From NCBI GenBank assembly GCA_016713175.1, contig JADJPQ010000007.1, forward strand, positions 186,001-250,000: 64,000 nt of DNA. The letters run 5' to 3'. The position numbers were made by a program, and so were the translations under genes. Under the pieces are notes generated by a model. That model did no database searches, had not been told where the DNA came from, and saw nothing but the letters and a program-made list of their open reading frames with translations. Positions 1-9,053 of the stretch are shown here, piece after piece; position 1 is the first letter of the stretch, and each line of letters starts with the position of its first letter. This DNA comes from Planctomycetota bacterium. Its GTDB lineage: Bacteria; Planctomycetota; UBA1135; UBA2386.

Positions 1-382
1 TGCGGTTCCAGCGCGCGAGGCCAGGCAATTGCTCGCTCCCGGAGCCGTGAACCCGCCGGCGGCGAGCAGGTCGCCGTTCAGCAGGGCACGCCTCCCGCGC
101 ACTGAGGAGGCGCACGGCGCGGACACGGTGCGGCGTCGACGCCGTTGGTCGACCAACGCGCGAATCCCGGCCGCTGGACTGCGACTCCGGAAGTGCTGGT
201 GCGGGCGGGTTTTCCACCAATGCGGGCGAACCGAGGTTCCGCCGGAAGCGCGGCCGACCCGCGTCGCAGCCAGCCCGCACGCCCGAAGACCTTCGATAAC
301 GGGCCCGGTCCTTCCGTGGTCTTCAGTGCCTGGATGGCCTGACCCACCCCCGGGTCGGGCCTGGCAAACCCAAGGTAGAGCG
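1..382. other. No gene recognised
   Basis: I see no convincing gene here. Open frames exist on both strands, as expected at this base composition, but their predicted proteins are rich in Arg and Pro and show no motif. The last part is the 5' flank of the exported repeat protein that begins at 383. An AAGG sequence 8-11 bases before that ATG could serve as a weak ribosome binding site. Confidence 0.5.
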
Positions 383-898
383 ATGCTCCGAAACTTCTTC
401 CTGACCATGGCAGGGTTCGTGCTGGCCACGGCTGCGGCAACCGCGCAGCGTGCCAGCGTCGTCAGTGTCGACACCGAGCACCACTGCATCGTGGTGAAGC
501 TCGGCGAGGCCGAGTACAAGCTCGACGCGACCAAGGTCACGTTGCTCGACCGCGAGGGCAAGGTGGCCAAGCTCGCGGATTTCGCTGCCAAGGACAAGGT
601 CATGGCAACGATGACTGACGGCCAGATCACCAGCATCCAGAAGCTGGCGAGCGACCTGCGCGTGACCGCGAGTCCGACGGACGGCAAGGTCGTCAAGATC
701 ATCGTGGCCAAGGACCAGATCGTCGTGCGGTGCGGTGAGTCCGAACACACCGCCGAGGCAAGCAAGGTCAAACTGCTCGACTCGAAGGGCAACCCCACTC
801 CTCTCGCCACGTTCGCTGCGGGGGACCGGGTCAGTGTCACGCTGTCCGACGGCGTGGTGACCGTCATTCAACGCATCGATCCGATGCTGTCACTGTGA
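383..898 (+). CDS. Small exported protein with two tandem repeats
   Basis: This is a 171-residue protein of unknown function. The first ~21 residues look like a Sec signal peptide: MLRNFF, a hydrophobic core, then an Ala-rich cleavage region ending ATAQ. The rest is two copies of a ~60-residue unit, at about residues 25-86 and 98-163. Each copy runs through VV-x-IVV, then KVtLLD or KVKLLD, then LAdFAA or LATFAA, then D-x-V, and ends DG-x-(I/V)-T-x-IQ. The copies look like small beta-barrel or SH3-like units. The frame stays open upstream to 29, but the ATG at 383 is chosen because it starts the signal peptide and follows an AAGG. The protein probably acts outside the cytoplasm, and no partner is evident. 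Confidence 0.75.
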   Translation: MLRNFFLTMAGFVLATAAATAQRASVVSVDTEHHCIVVKLGEAEYKLDATKVTLLDREGKVAKLADFAAKDKVMATMTDGQITSIQKLASDLRVTASPTDGKVVKIIVAKDQIVVRCGESEHTAEASKVKLLDSKGNPTPLATFAAGDRVSVTLSDGVVTVIQRIDPMLSL

Positions 899-1110
899 CC
901 GTACTGAACTGCTGGGCCGGCGGTGCGGCCGTCGGCGGAATCAGGGAGCGTCGAAAGGCTCCTTGATTGCCGCTGCTCCGTGCCGCCGGCCGCTGTTTCA
1001 TCCCGTCGGGCGGACCCGGCTGCGGTGCGACCTGCGCGTCGCCAACGCACTTGGTCGGCCCGGGGCGATTCCCCGTTCGGCAGCGTTGTTGCTGCCCTTG
1101 GGGCGATCCG

Positions 1111-1359
1111 ATGCACTCACCTCCGGAACAACACGAATGGCAGGGCGCGGACATCGACTTCGCCGCGCGGCTGCTGGCGCTGCTGGGCCAACGCCGCCAG
1201 GCCGAACGCGCGGTGCGGCTGACGCGTCTGCTGCAGTCGTGGCTCCCCTTGCCTGGGTGCCGACCCGATGCGTCGGGCGGCTCGAGACCCAGGGGCCGAT
1301 GGAGCTCGGCGATCGAGATCCTGCGAGCCCGCTTCGAGCGCGATCTGGCGCACCCGTGA
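1111..1359 (+). CDS. Possible small protein (82 aa), unknown
   Basis: This is a weakly supported 82-residue frame. Its first half has the strong G/C third-position bias of real genes here and reads as a plausible amphipathic helix (FAARLLALLGQRRQAERAVR). The second half is less convincing and carries AGA and AGG codons that are rare in the neighbours. There is no clear ribosome binding site, signal peptide or known domain. It lies in the 558-base stretch between the exported repeat protein and the convergent ECF sigma gene, which otherwise shows nothing I can name. No anti-sigma gene follows the sigma gene on the minus strand. Confidence 0.3.
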   Translation: MHSPPEQHEWQGADIDFAARLLALLGQRRQAERAVRLTRLLQSWLPLPGCRPDASGGSRPRGRWSSAIEILRARFERDLAHP

Positions 1360-1456
1360 GGTCGGGCTGGCGCTCGCGGACCGTGACGCAGCCGCGTCGT
1401 TTGCTCCGCCCCGGCACCGGGGGGTCCAGAGCCTGGCAGCGGCGCGCACCTACGCG

Positions 1457-2029
1457 TCAGGTTCCCGCGCCGTAGCTGGCGGCAAGCCGGGCGCGCAACA
1501 GCTTGACGCCGCGGCACAGGTTGACGCGGACCGAGCCCGGCGTCATTGCCAGGCGCTCGCCGATCTCGGGTCCCGACAGGCCGGCGACGAACCGCAACAG
1601 CAGCGGTTCGCGATAGGTCGCGGGCAACCCGCGGATCGTCGCCAGGATCTCGTCGGCCTCGAGCACATCCACACTGGCGGTGGTCGCCGGCAGCGCGTCC
1701 ATGTCTCCGGCCGCAGGTGCGCGGCGCAGCGCGGCGCTGGCATTTCGGGCCCGGTTGCGGGCGATGGTGCACAGCCACGCGGCAAAACCATCGTCGCTGC
1801 GCAGAGATGGCAGCGCGGCAAGCGCCGCGAGCGCAACCTCCTGCAGCAGGTCCTCGGCGTGCACCGCCGGCAGGACCGACAGGATGACGGCGTACGCCAT
1901 CGGCCCGTAGCGGCGCCAGAGCAGCGCGAAAGCGGCGCGGTCGCCGAGCCGCGCGCGGCGCACCAAGTCGGCGACCGGCGGCTCACCGTCCGGACTGGGA
2001 CCCTGTCGGGTTTGTCGGAATGCAGGCAT
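1457..2029 (-). CDS. ECF-type RNA polymerase sigma factor
   Basis: A 190-residue sigma-70 family factor of the extracytoplasmic-function class, which would direct RNA polymerase to a small regulon. Region 2 is at about residues 22-95, with the DLLQEV core-binding segment and a FAAWLCTIARNRARN stretch. Region 4 is at about 125-185, with LPATYREPLLLRFV, then a helix-turn-helix GPEIGERLAMTPGSVRVNL and RG-x-KLLRARL. A GAGG lies just before the minus-strand ATG. No zinc-finger anti-sigma gene follows it on the same strand, so its regulator must be elsewhere or of an unfamiliar type. Confidence 0.85.
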   Translation of the reverse strand: MPAFRQTRQGPSPDGEPPVADLVRRARLGDRAAFALLWRRYGPMAYAVILSVLPAVHAEDLLQEVALAALAALPSLRSDDGFAAWLCTIARNRARNASAALRRAPAAGDMDALPATTASVDVLEADEILATIRGLPATYREPLLLRFVAGLSGPEIGERLAMTPGSVRVNLCRGVKLLRARLAASYGAGT

Positions 2030-2237
2030 CGGTAACCTCGGGGATGACTCGTGGTGACGGTTTACCTACGCCGAGCCTCCGCCCCGGCGGCTGCGGTTTT
2101 GGGACGGTTGTCGTCCTCGCGGCGCCGCTGCGTTGGAATCCGCAGAAACCCGCTAACGGCAGGGCCGCAGGTCTGTCAGAGGAATCGTCGCGGCTGGCGG
2201 CGGCAGGCCATCGCCCGGACCGTGACAGAGTACTGCA

Positions 2238-2585
2238 ATGACCGAGCCAGACATGCCATTCTCCGAAGCCGGATCTCCGGCGCTCTGGGATCCATCAGCC
2301 GAGCCAGCCGATCCGTTCGTGCGCTGGCTCGAGCAGAAACTGGCGCCGAGGCGATATCCGCGTCCGGTCGCGCAGGATCCCGCGTGGTCGCTACGGCCCC
2401 GCGCGCTGCGGGAGATGCCGCGCGGCGACGTCGTCGGGCCAGCGAACCTGGATCGTGCACCAGCTGCTGGCGAAGGCGCCGTTCGCGAGGCCGCGGCTCT
2501 GGAGGACGCCGTCCCCGAAGTGGCGTCCCAGGGACCCGCGGCGCCCGTGGTGGCCACACAGGAAGCCAACGCTCGCGAGGCATGA
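2238..2585 (+). CDS. Hypothetical protein (115 aa)
   Basis: An unrecognised 115-residue acidic protein. Codon use is moderately G/C-rich in third positions. The N-terminal half (DPFVRWLEQKLAPRRYP) looks like genuine protein, while the C-terminal half is an Ala/Glu/Val/Pro-rich tail that is probably disordered. There is no signal peptide, membrane segment or cysteine. It is isolated between the divergent ECF sigma gene and the degraded Kelch gene end, so context does not suggest a role. The call rests on composition alone and could be wrong. Confidence 0.4.
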   Translation: MTEPDMPFSEAGSPALWDPSAEPADPFVRWLEQKLAPRRYPRPVAQDPAWSLRPRALREMPRGDVVGPANLDRAPAAGEGAVREAAALEDAVPEVASQGPAAPVVATQEANAREA

Positions 2586-2731
2586 CCGCGAGCCCGTTGC
2601 CGATCCTGGCAACCAGGGCCAGACGTGGGTGCGGGGCAAGGTCGAGGTTTGGAGTCGCGGATCGTTGGCGCGGTTCCGTGAACCGGTCTTTGCTCCGTCA
2701 GCGGATGCCGACCGAGAAATCGATCACGTTG

Positions 2732-3047
2732 CGGCGCCGTGGAAGCCAGGCCGGTTACGAACAGCGCTGCCACACTGGTCGCCGCGACGTTGCTCACGCG
2801 CGTGCGGAACGTGTCGCCGAGCCAGGGCTGCCTGAAGGGAGCGTTGGCGAGCAGCGGAACCCCGGAGGTGCTCGCGCAACCGCTGCCGCACTGCACGATC
2901 GCGGCCGGGTGTGGCGTCGCGTACTGCCAGGTGTCGTTCAGCCACGCGCCGCCGGATGGCAACTGCACGAGACCGCCGAACTCGACGACGCGCCCAACGC
3001 CGGCGTCGTAGGCCATCCCCTGGCTGGCGCGCGGGCCGCGGTAACGT
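2732..3047 (-). pseudogene. Remnant: C-terminal end of a secreted Kelch-repeat protein
   Basis: After an in-frame TGA (3050-3048, read on the minus strand) the frame encodes a last Kelch blade (SQGMAYDAGVGRVVEFGG, then WLNDTWQYA). A C-terminal module follows, with GCASTSGVPLLA, PWLGDTF and VAALFVTGL. From memory, this pairing is typical of large exported planctomycete proteins whose earlier blades read AYDxxxGRVVLFGG. No signal peptide or earlier blades are present. Homology fades after ~2732, where the frame turns Arg/Pro-rich without the usual terminal residues. I read it as the leftover 3' end of a deleted gene, sitting 24 bases beyond the stop of the next secreted protein. Confidence 0.65.
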
Positions 3048-3073
3048 CAGACGGCGCTGACCGCCACCGGCGG

Positions 3074-5362
3074 CTACTTGACCAGCGGCACCGACATCCG
3101 CTGCGTCAGCAGCACTTCCGTGTTGCTGGCGTCGAAGTGCACGCCCTGGAAGTAGACCACCATCCCCGGCAGCGACTCCGGCAGCGGGAACGCCCACTGG
3201 GCCGTCGGGCCGAGCGCGATCGGCAGGAAGCCGAGGCTCAGCGCACCGGTGTTGGGTACCAGCAGCCAGCAACCGTTCTGGATCGGCGGCGCGCCGAAGA
3301 ACACCGTGTTGGTCGTGCCGATTCCAGCCAGCACCGTGCACAGCGAACCAGCCGGGATGTTCTGCAGCCGCAGACCGGCGTTGTCGCCGATCAGTTGCGT
3401 GCCGACCCAGCTCAGTTGGCCAGCGCTGCAGCCGATGCCGCCGAACGTCGGCGGGAACGCGGTGGGGTGCTCCCAGGTGTCGATCTGCGAGATCGCGATC
3501 GCCTGGTTCTTGCCGTAGCCGAGCAGGAAGCGGTCCTGCGAGCTGTCATAGGCGACGGCGCCGCTGACCGCATATTCGCCGGCTGCCGCATTCCAGACCG
3601 TACCGCTGCTGACCTGAGCGCCGCGATAGCCGAGCAGCGTCCAGTAGACGTTGTGCGTCGCCGTGCTTCGGTACTGCAGCATCGCGTGGCTCTGCGTCGT
3701 GCGGTCGCGGTCGATGCCGGCCAGCAGGATGCGGGGATCCGGGGATGCTTCGATGAGGTTGGCCGGCGACGACAGCACGAAGCTGCCGCTGCTCCAGGCG
3801 TAGCGCCGCGTGAAGATGCCGACGCCGGTGGTCGTCGTCGGGCGGGCACCGACCTGCGTGACGTTGGCGCTGGTGTAGGCGACCCAGACGTCGACACCCG
3901 TGCCGCAGATCTGCGGGCCCATCTCGTGCAGCGTGTTGCCGATGTTGAACGTCGTTTGACCCGCGGCGACGCCATTGCGATCGATCCGACCGAGCAGGAT
4001 GTCCCACTCGACATGCATGCTGGCGGCGTCGTTGCCGATCACCTGCCACGCCACCGGCCAGGCCTGGGTGGTGGTGGTGACCATGCCGATGGCCGGCCGT
4101 TCGTGATCCTCGTGGGCATTCTCACCGATCGCGAACAACGGCCCGTGGGTGTTCGCGGCCAGGTCGACCAGGCAGCCGTAGATGTCACTGGTCGAACTGG
4201 CGCCGAAGGCACCGATGCCCTCGCGCTGGAACACCAACGGCAGCGACTGCGGTGCACCGATCGCAAGGTCATTGCCGAGATCGGGCCGCCAGGCGTTGTT
4301 GTTGCCGGTGTCGATGAAGATGAGAGCGACCTGCAGAGTCAGGTCGGCGCGGGCATGTTCGTGCACGCGGACCCGGCGGTTGCCGGTCCCGGCGTCGTGT
4401 CGCGCGAACGCCACGACCATCCGGGCCGCCGCTGAGTGCAGACCCAGGCTCGGGCCGGTCGTCGACCAGTTGGCGCTGATGTCCGTGTAGATCTGCACGG
4501 CGCCGGTGCCATCGTCTTCGATCCGGCGGACGAACAGATCGGCATCGGTGGCCGACACCCAGCGTTCGCTGGCCAGCCAGACGTTGTGATCGCCGACCGA
4601 GTCGCGCTGCATGTCGACGGCACCGAGCTCGGCGCCCGAAGTGCTGTAGAGCGAGCCGATCAACGGATCGACGGTCAGCGGCCAGACGACCTGCTCGAGC
4701 GCGGCCTGATCGAGGCGCAGCGCGATCGTGCCGTTCTCGTGGTGCGTGGTCATCGCGAACTTGCGGCCAGCGGCGTCGATCGCCGTCGGCGCGCCGAAGC
4801 CGATGATCGGCGTGCCGGCATCGTCGACGAACTGCAGCGTGTTCGCAGCTCCGCCGGCACGAGCGTGCAGCGCCGTGGCGAGGCTGCCCTCGATCACCAG
4901 GTCACCGCCGCTCGCCGGCCGGCGGGCGATCACGAAGGTCTGCTCGACACCGTCGTGGCGGAGATCCCACGCCTCGACCAGGCCGCCGAGGTCGTATTCG
5001 GCGCGGAACGCGTCGTAGCGCAGCGCCGGGGCCTTGGTGCGCAGTTCGAGCGCCCCGACCCGGGCGGAGGTCGTCGTCCAGCGCAGCGATTGCGTGCGCG
5101 GATAGGCGCTGCCCAGATACGGCACGAAGGTGGCGCCGTCGTGGAACGAGACCTTGTAGTTCGGGCCGGCGCCCCAGATGCCGTAGCCGACGTCGAAGTC
5201 GGCCGCGGCCGTGTGGATCGGCGTCCGGTCCTGGCCGGCGGCGGCCAGCGCGGCGGTGGTCGCGGCCGCGGTGGTGGTTGGGATGGACTGCTGGGCCGCG
5301 GCAAGGCCGGCCAGCACGGAGACGGTCAGCAGCGACCGATGCAGCGAAAGGTTCGTGTTCAT
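3074..5362 (-). CDS. Large secreted protein with C-terminal beta-sandwich-like module
   Basis: A 762-residue exported protein of unknown function. A signal peptide (MNTNLSLHRSLLTVSVLAGLAAA) fixes the start at 5362 rather than at the in-frame ATG ten codons upstream. The long body is rich in Thr, Ala, Asp and Trp, with repeated segments such as WPLTVDPLIGSL, DHNVWLASERWV and WKVIGND-like stretches, suggesting beta-propeller or beta-sandwich structure. The last ~120 residues start at GGIGCSAGQLSW and contain LQNIPAG, FFGAPP and LPGMVVYFQGVHFD. This resembles the terminal module of other secreted proteins in this window (compare 62051-63562 and 63578-64000). It probably acts at the cell surface. 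It is divergent from the kinase gene, with about 170 bases between them. Confidence 0.75.
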   Translation of the reverse strand: MNTNLSLHRSLLTVSVLAGLAAAQQSIPTTTAAATTAALAAAGQDRTPIHTAAADFDVGYGIWGAGPNYKVSFHDGATFVPYLGSAYPRTQSLRWTTTSARVGALELRTKAPALRYDAFRAEYDLGGLVEAWDLRHDGVEQTFVIARRPASGGDLVIEGSLATALHARAGGAANTLQFVDDAGTPIIGFGAPTAIDAAGRKFAMTTHHENGTIALRLDQAALEQVVWPLTVDPLIGSLYSTSGAELGAVDMQRDSVGDHNVWLASERWVSATDADLFVRRIEDDGTGAVQIYTDISANWSTTGPSLGLHSAAARMVVAFARHDAGTGNRRVRVHEHARADLTLQVALIFIDTGNNNAWRPDLGNDLAIGAPQSLPLVFQREGIGAFGASSTSDIYGCLVDLAANTHGPLFAIGENAHEDHERPAIGMVTTTTQAWPVAWQVIGNDAASMHVEWDILLGRIDRNGVAAGQTTFNIGNTLHEMGPQICGTGVDVWVAYTSANVTQVGARPTTTTGVGIFTRRYAWSSGSFVLSSPANLIEASPDPRILLAGIDRDRTTQSHAMLQYRSTATHNVYWTLLGYRGAQVSSGTVWNAAAGEYAVSGAVAYDSSQDRFLLGYGKNQAIAISQIDTWEHPTAFPPTFGGIGCSAGQLSWVGTQLIGDNAGLRLQNIPAGSLCTVLAGIGTTNTVFFGAPPIQNGCWLLVPNTGALSLGFLPIALGPTAQWAFPLPESLPGMVVYFQGVHFDASNTEVLLTQRMSVPLVK

Positions 5363-5514
5363 GGATGGTTCGGGAAGTTCGTGACGCCGCAACGAGCGCC
5401 GACGGCGACTGGGGGCGGACAGCGTTTGTCGAAGTTGTCAGGGGCACGGATTCCTGTCCGCTCGGTGGCTGGCGCGACGCTGTTGGAGGATCGGGGCCCC
5501 GGCGACGGGGCCGG

Positions 5515-5520
5515 TATGCT
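5515..5520 (+). promoter_or_regulatory. -10-like hexamer of the kinase/ECF operon
   Basis: TATGCT ends 12 bases before the kinase ATG, which would put transcription start about 6 bases ahead of the start codon. There is no purine-rich ribosome binding site in between. No good -35 is seen at 16-18 bases (TTGGAG at 5483 is too far). Confidence 0.4.
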
Positions 5521-5532
5521 CTGCCGACGCCC

Positions 5533-8418
5533 ATGTCCACGCCGCCGCCCGACGACCAGACCCATCGCCTAGCCCGGCTGGGCGATGCGATGGATGCGTT
5601 CCTGGCGTGGCAGGGGTCGGGCGGGCAAGAACCCGAGGCGTTCCTGGCGGCGCACGAACCGCTGCGGGACTTGTTGGCGCCGATGCTGAGCGATGCGGCG
5701 GCCGCGCCCGACGAGGCGAGCGCGCCGGTGGTGTGCGCGCCAGGGCAGTGGTTTGGCGACTATCGGCTGATCCGCGAAGTCGGCCGCGGCGGCATGGGCG
5801 TCGTCTGGGAGGCCGAACAGGGATCGTTGCGCCGCCGCGTCGCGCTGAAGATCCTGCACGAGCACCTGACCTGGTCGCCGACCGCCATCGAGCGCTTCCG
5901 CCGCGAAGCCGCGGTCGTCGCCGGTCTGCAGCACTCCGCCATCGTGCCGATCCATGACGTCGGCGAATGGCGCGGTCGACATTGGTTCACCATGGCCTTC
6001 GTCGAGGGGCGGCCGTTGTCCGAACTGCTGGATGCGCGACGGCTCGGCGTGCGCGCCGACTGCAGCCGGGCCGCCGAGGCCGCCGAACTGATCGCTCGCG
6101 TTGCCGACGCGTTGCAGCATGCCCACGAACACGGCCTGGTGCATCGCGACGTCAAACCGCACAACATCCTGGTCGGCAGCGATGGCGCCGTGCGCCTGGT
6201 CGACTTCGGCCTCGCCAAGAACCGCGATGCGGTGTTCGAGTCGGCAACCGGTGAGTTCGTCGGCACGCCGCACTACTGCAGCCCCGAGCAGGCGCGCGGC
6301 GAGGAGGTCGGGCCGCCGGGCGACGTGTTCTCGCTCGGAATCGTGCTGTACGAACTGCTGGCCGGTCGTCGACCGTTCGTCGGCGACAGCGCCCGCCTGG
6401 TGCTCCGGCAGATCGAACTCGGGTTGTTCGAACCGCTGGACAGGATCGCGCGCCATGCCCCGCGCGACCTGCGCGTCATCTGCGGCAAGTCGATGGAACT
6501 GGCGCCCGGCGATCGCTACGCCAGCGCCGGGGCGATGGCTGCCGACCTGCGGCGCTTCCTGCGCATCGAACCGATCCTGGCGCGACCGCCGGGACCGCTG
6601 CTGCGGGTTGGCAAATGGATGCGGCGCCACCCGCTGCGCGTCGCGGTCTGGGTGTTGGGCATTCTGGTCGGCATCGGTGCGCCATCGGCGTGGGCGCTGC
6701 ACCAGCAGCGGACGGCGGCGATCCTGCGCGTGGAGGGGCAGCGGCTCGACGAGGCGGAGCGGTTGGCGTTCGATGGCCTGGAGCGCACGGTCGCACTGTT
6801 GCTGGAACAACTCGATCGGCAGCCCGGCTTCGATGGCAGGAAGCAGGCCAACATCGACGCGGTCGTGCGCACGTGCGAGGCGTTCGTGGCGGCGCGGGCC
6901 GATGAGCCGGCCCGGCAGGTGCGCGCGGCCCGGGTGTTCTACGAACTGGCCGACATCGAACGCCGATTGGGCCACGCCGAGGCGGGACTGCGGCTGTGCG
7001 AGCGCGCGCTGGCGGTCGTCGCGTCGTGCGATTCCGGGGACGGCGCGGTGGCGGAACTGCGCGCGCGGGCGCTGCGCCGGCAGTTGGCGTTGCGGCAGCA
7101 TCTCGATCCCAGTGGCGGCGCCGAGGAGTTCGAGCGCGCCATCGGCGCGTGGGAGCCGCTGGCCGACGCGCCCGACGCCCGCACCGAGATCGTCGTCGAA
7201 CTGGCCGACACGCTGCTGGTGCGCGCGCGTGCGCTGGCGATGCAGCCGAGGCGTCGGGTGGAGGCCGAGCGTCTGTTGCTGCGGGCGGCGGCCTGGCTGA
7301 CGCCGGCGCATCGCCAGGCCAGCCGAAGTGCCGAACTGATGGGGCTGCGGCTCGACAATGCGTTGGGCCACGTACGGCTGTGGACCGGACGGCACCAGGA
7401 AGCGTTGGCGACGCTGCAGGCGGTGCAGGTGCGCCTGGCGGCCCGGCCGCTCGATCAAGTACAGGGTGTCGAGAATGCGCTGGCGCTGGCGGCGATCGGC
7501 GAGGCCCAGCAGAAGCTCGGGCGCGCGACCGAAGCCGAAGCGGCGCTGCAGGCGGCGATCGACGTGTTGCAGGCCGCGGTGGTCGAGTTTCCGGGTCTGG
7601 CGACCGTGCAGCGCGCGCTGCTGAACACGCGGGTGCGGCTGGCCACCGTGCAACTGGCCCAGCGCAAGGTGGAGGCGGCGGAGACACTGCTCCGCGCCGC
7701 CGCGGCCAGTGTCCCGGCGACGCCGCCCGCGGTCGGGCCGGCGACGTGGATGGACCGGACCATGCTGGCCGATCTGCACATCCAGCTCGCTTCCTGCATC
7801 CTGCTGCGCTGTGCCAACGGCGGCGATTGCAACGAAGCCCGGCAGTTGCTGCACAGCGGTTGTGCGTTGCTCGAGGAACTGATCCGCGAACAGCCCGAAC
7901 AGCTCGATCTGCAGGTCGATCTCGGCGGCGCCTGGAACAACCTGGCCGCGATGTGCAACGAACACGGCGACCCGCACGAGGCCGCGCAGTTCGCCGAGCG
8001 CGCGATCGCGTGCCAGCAGGGCGTGCTGGCCGAGGCGCCGGAGACCCGCCGGGCCCGACTGTTTCTCGGCATGCATCATGGGCAGCTGGCGCTGGCGCTC
8101 GCGGCCATCGGCCAGCCGGCGGCGGCCACGACGGCCGCTCGCGAGGCCACCCGACTGGCAACGCGGCATGCACCGACGCTCCGGCTCGCCGCCGAAGCGG
8201 CGACGCGCGCCGCGAACGCGGTGGCGGCAGATGGCAGTCTGCCGGCGGCCGAGCGGGAGCAGGCGAGCGATGCCTGCGCCGGCGTGGCCGTCGCGGCGCT
8301 GGCGCGCATCGGCGAAGTCAACCGCGCGGAAGCTTCGCGCCTGCTGCGCGACGAGCGTTTCGCCGCGCTCCGCGGACGAGCTGACTTCGCCGCGCTGCTG
8401 CAGCAGGTGCAGCGATGA
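5533..8418 (+). CDS. Membrane Ser/Thr protein kinase with TPR-like C-terminus
   Basis: A 961-residue PknB-type kinase. The kinase domain spans about residues 75-350. It has the Gly-rich loop GRGGMGVVWEA, the VAIK-type lysine in VALKIL, the catalytic loop HRDVKPHN, DFG in VDFGLAK, and SPEQAR in the activation segment, so it should be active. A single membrane segment follows at about 366-388 (VAVWVLGILVGIGAPSAWAL). The ~570-residue remainder is made of Ala/Leu/Arg-rich helical pairs typical of TPR repeats. The kinase end is cytoplasmic, so the TPR part should face the periplasm. The start is chosen by the ATG at 5533 just after a -10-like TATGCT. The stop overlaps the ATG of the ECF sigma gene by four bases, so the two are translationally coupled. 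It may phosphorylate or otherwise control that sigma factor. Confidence 0.9.
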   Translation: MSTPPPDDQTHRLARLGDAMDAFLAWQGSGGQEPEAFLAAHEPLRDLLAPMLSDAAAAPDEASAPVVCAPGQWFGDYRLIREVGRGGMGVVWEAEQGSLRRRVALKILHEHLTWSPTAIERFRREAAVVAGLQHSAIVPIHDVGEWRGRHWFTMAFVEGRPLSELLDARRLGVRADCSRAAEAAELIARVADALQHAHEHGLVHRDVKPHNILVGSDGAVRLVDFGLAKNRDAVFESATGEFVGTPHYCSPEQARGEEVGPPGDVFSLGIVLYELLAGRRPFVGDSARLVLRQIELGLFEPLDRIARHAPRDLRVICGKSMELAPGDRYASAGAMAADLRRFLRIEPILARPPGPLLRVGKWMRRHPLRVAVWVLGILVGIGAPSAWALHQQRTAAILRVEGQRLDEAERLAFDGLERTVALLLEQLDRQPGFDGRKQANIDAVVRTCEAFVAARADEPARQVRAARVFYELADIERRLGHAEAGLRLCERALAVVASCDSGDGAVAELRARALRRQLALRQHLDPSGGAEEFERAIGAWEPLADAPDARTEIVVELADTLLVRARALAMQPRRRVEAERLLLRAAAWLTPAHRQASRSAELMGLRLDNALGHVRLWTGRHQEALATLQAVQVRLAARPLDQVQGVENALALAAIGEAQQKLGRATEAEAALQAAIDVLQAAVVEFPGLATVQRALLNTRVRLATVQLAQRKVEAAETLLRAAAASVPATPPAVGPATWMDRTMLADLHIQLASCILLRCANGGDCNEARQLLHSGCALLEELIREQPEQLDLQVDLGGAWNNLAAMCNEHGDPHEAAQFAERAIACQQGVLAEAPETRRARLFLGMHHGQLALALAAIGQPAAATTAAREATRLATRHAPTLRLAAEAATRAANAVAADGSLPAAEREQASDACAGVAVAALARIGEVNRAEASRLLRDERFAALRGRADFAALLQQVQR

Positions 8419-9050
8419 CCGACCCCGGCGCCGACGACGTGCTCGCGGCGCACCGCGGCGACGTCGCCGCGCTGCAGCGGTTGGTGACCGCCCATCTGCC
8501 ATGGATCGAGGCGCAGGTGCGGGCTCGCCTGTCGGCCGCAGCGCGGCGCGACGGCGAAACCGTGGACTTCGTGCAGGAGGCGCTGGTCGAAGTGCTGCGC
8601 GATGGCCCGCGCTTCCTGATCGACTCGACTGCGGGGTTCCGGGCGCTGCTGCTGCGGATCGTCGAGAACAACCTGCGCGACCGCGCGCGGGCGCGCCAGC
8701 GCCAGTGCCGCGACGTCCGGCGCGAGCGCGAACTGCCATGCGATTCGGTCCTGATGCTCGATGCGCCGGCGCGCAGCGTCACCGGGCCGCCGGCGCAGGC
8801 CGAACGGCAGGAACGCGCTGCCTGGCTGCGACTGGCGCTCGAACTGCTCGAGCCGGAGGATCGCGAGGTCATCCGGCTGCGCGAGTGGGAGGGGCAGACC
8901 TTCGGCGAGATCGGTGCCGCAGTCGGGCTCGGCGAGGAGGCGGTCCGGAAGCGCTATGCGCGGGCGCTGCCCCGACTGGCGCAGAAGCTCGAACTGCTGC
9001 GCCGCGGGCAGTGGCGGCAGACGCTCGGCGACGGGCCGGTCGCGGACTGA
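8415..9050 (+). CDS. ECF sigma factor coupled to the Ser/Thr kinase
   Basis: A 211-residue sigma-70 family factor. Region 2 covers about residues 25-95, with VDFVQEALVEVLRDG and FRALLLRIVENNLRDRARARQR. Region 4 covers about 135-195, with LELLEPEDREVIRLREWEG, then FGEIGAAVGLGEEAVRKRYARAL as helix-turn-helix. The ATG overlaps the kinase stop (ATGA). ECF factors encoded beside Ser/Thr kinases are known from Planctomycetota, where no classical anti-sigma is present and phosphorylation is thought to activate the sigma factor. That role is inference here. The gene ends three bases before the convergent unknown gene. Confidence 0.85.
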   Translation: MTDPGADDVLAAHRGDVAALQRLVTAHLPWIEAQVRARLSAAARRDGETVDFVQEALVEVLRDGPRFLIDSTAGFRALLLRIVENNLRDRARARQRQCRDVRRERELPCDSVLMLDAPARSVTGPPAQAERQERAAWLRLALELLEPEDREVIRLREWEGQTFGEIGAAVGLGEEAVRKRYARALPRLAQKLELLRRGQWRQTLGDGPVAD

Positions 9051-9053
9051 GCG

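Noticed and set aside
2051..4435. Long plus-strand open frame (~794 codons)
   Set aside because: It is antisense to the secreted protein at 3074-5362, which has a signal peptide and known module. The plus-strand product is Arg/Ala-rich without motifs.
5569..8739. Long minus-strand open frame (~1056 codons) opposite the kinase
   Set aside because: It is a shadow of a GC-rich gene; the kinase on the plus strand carries every catalytic motif.
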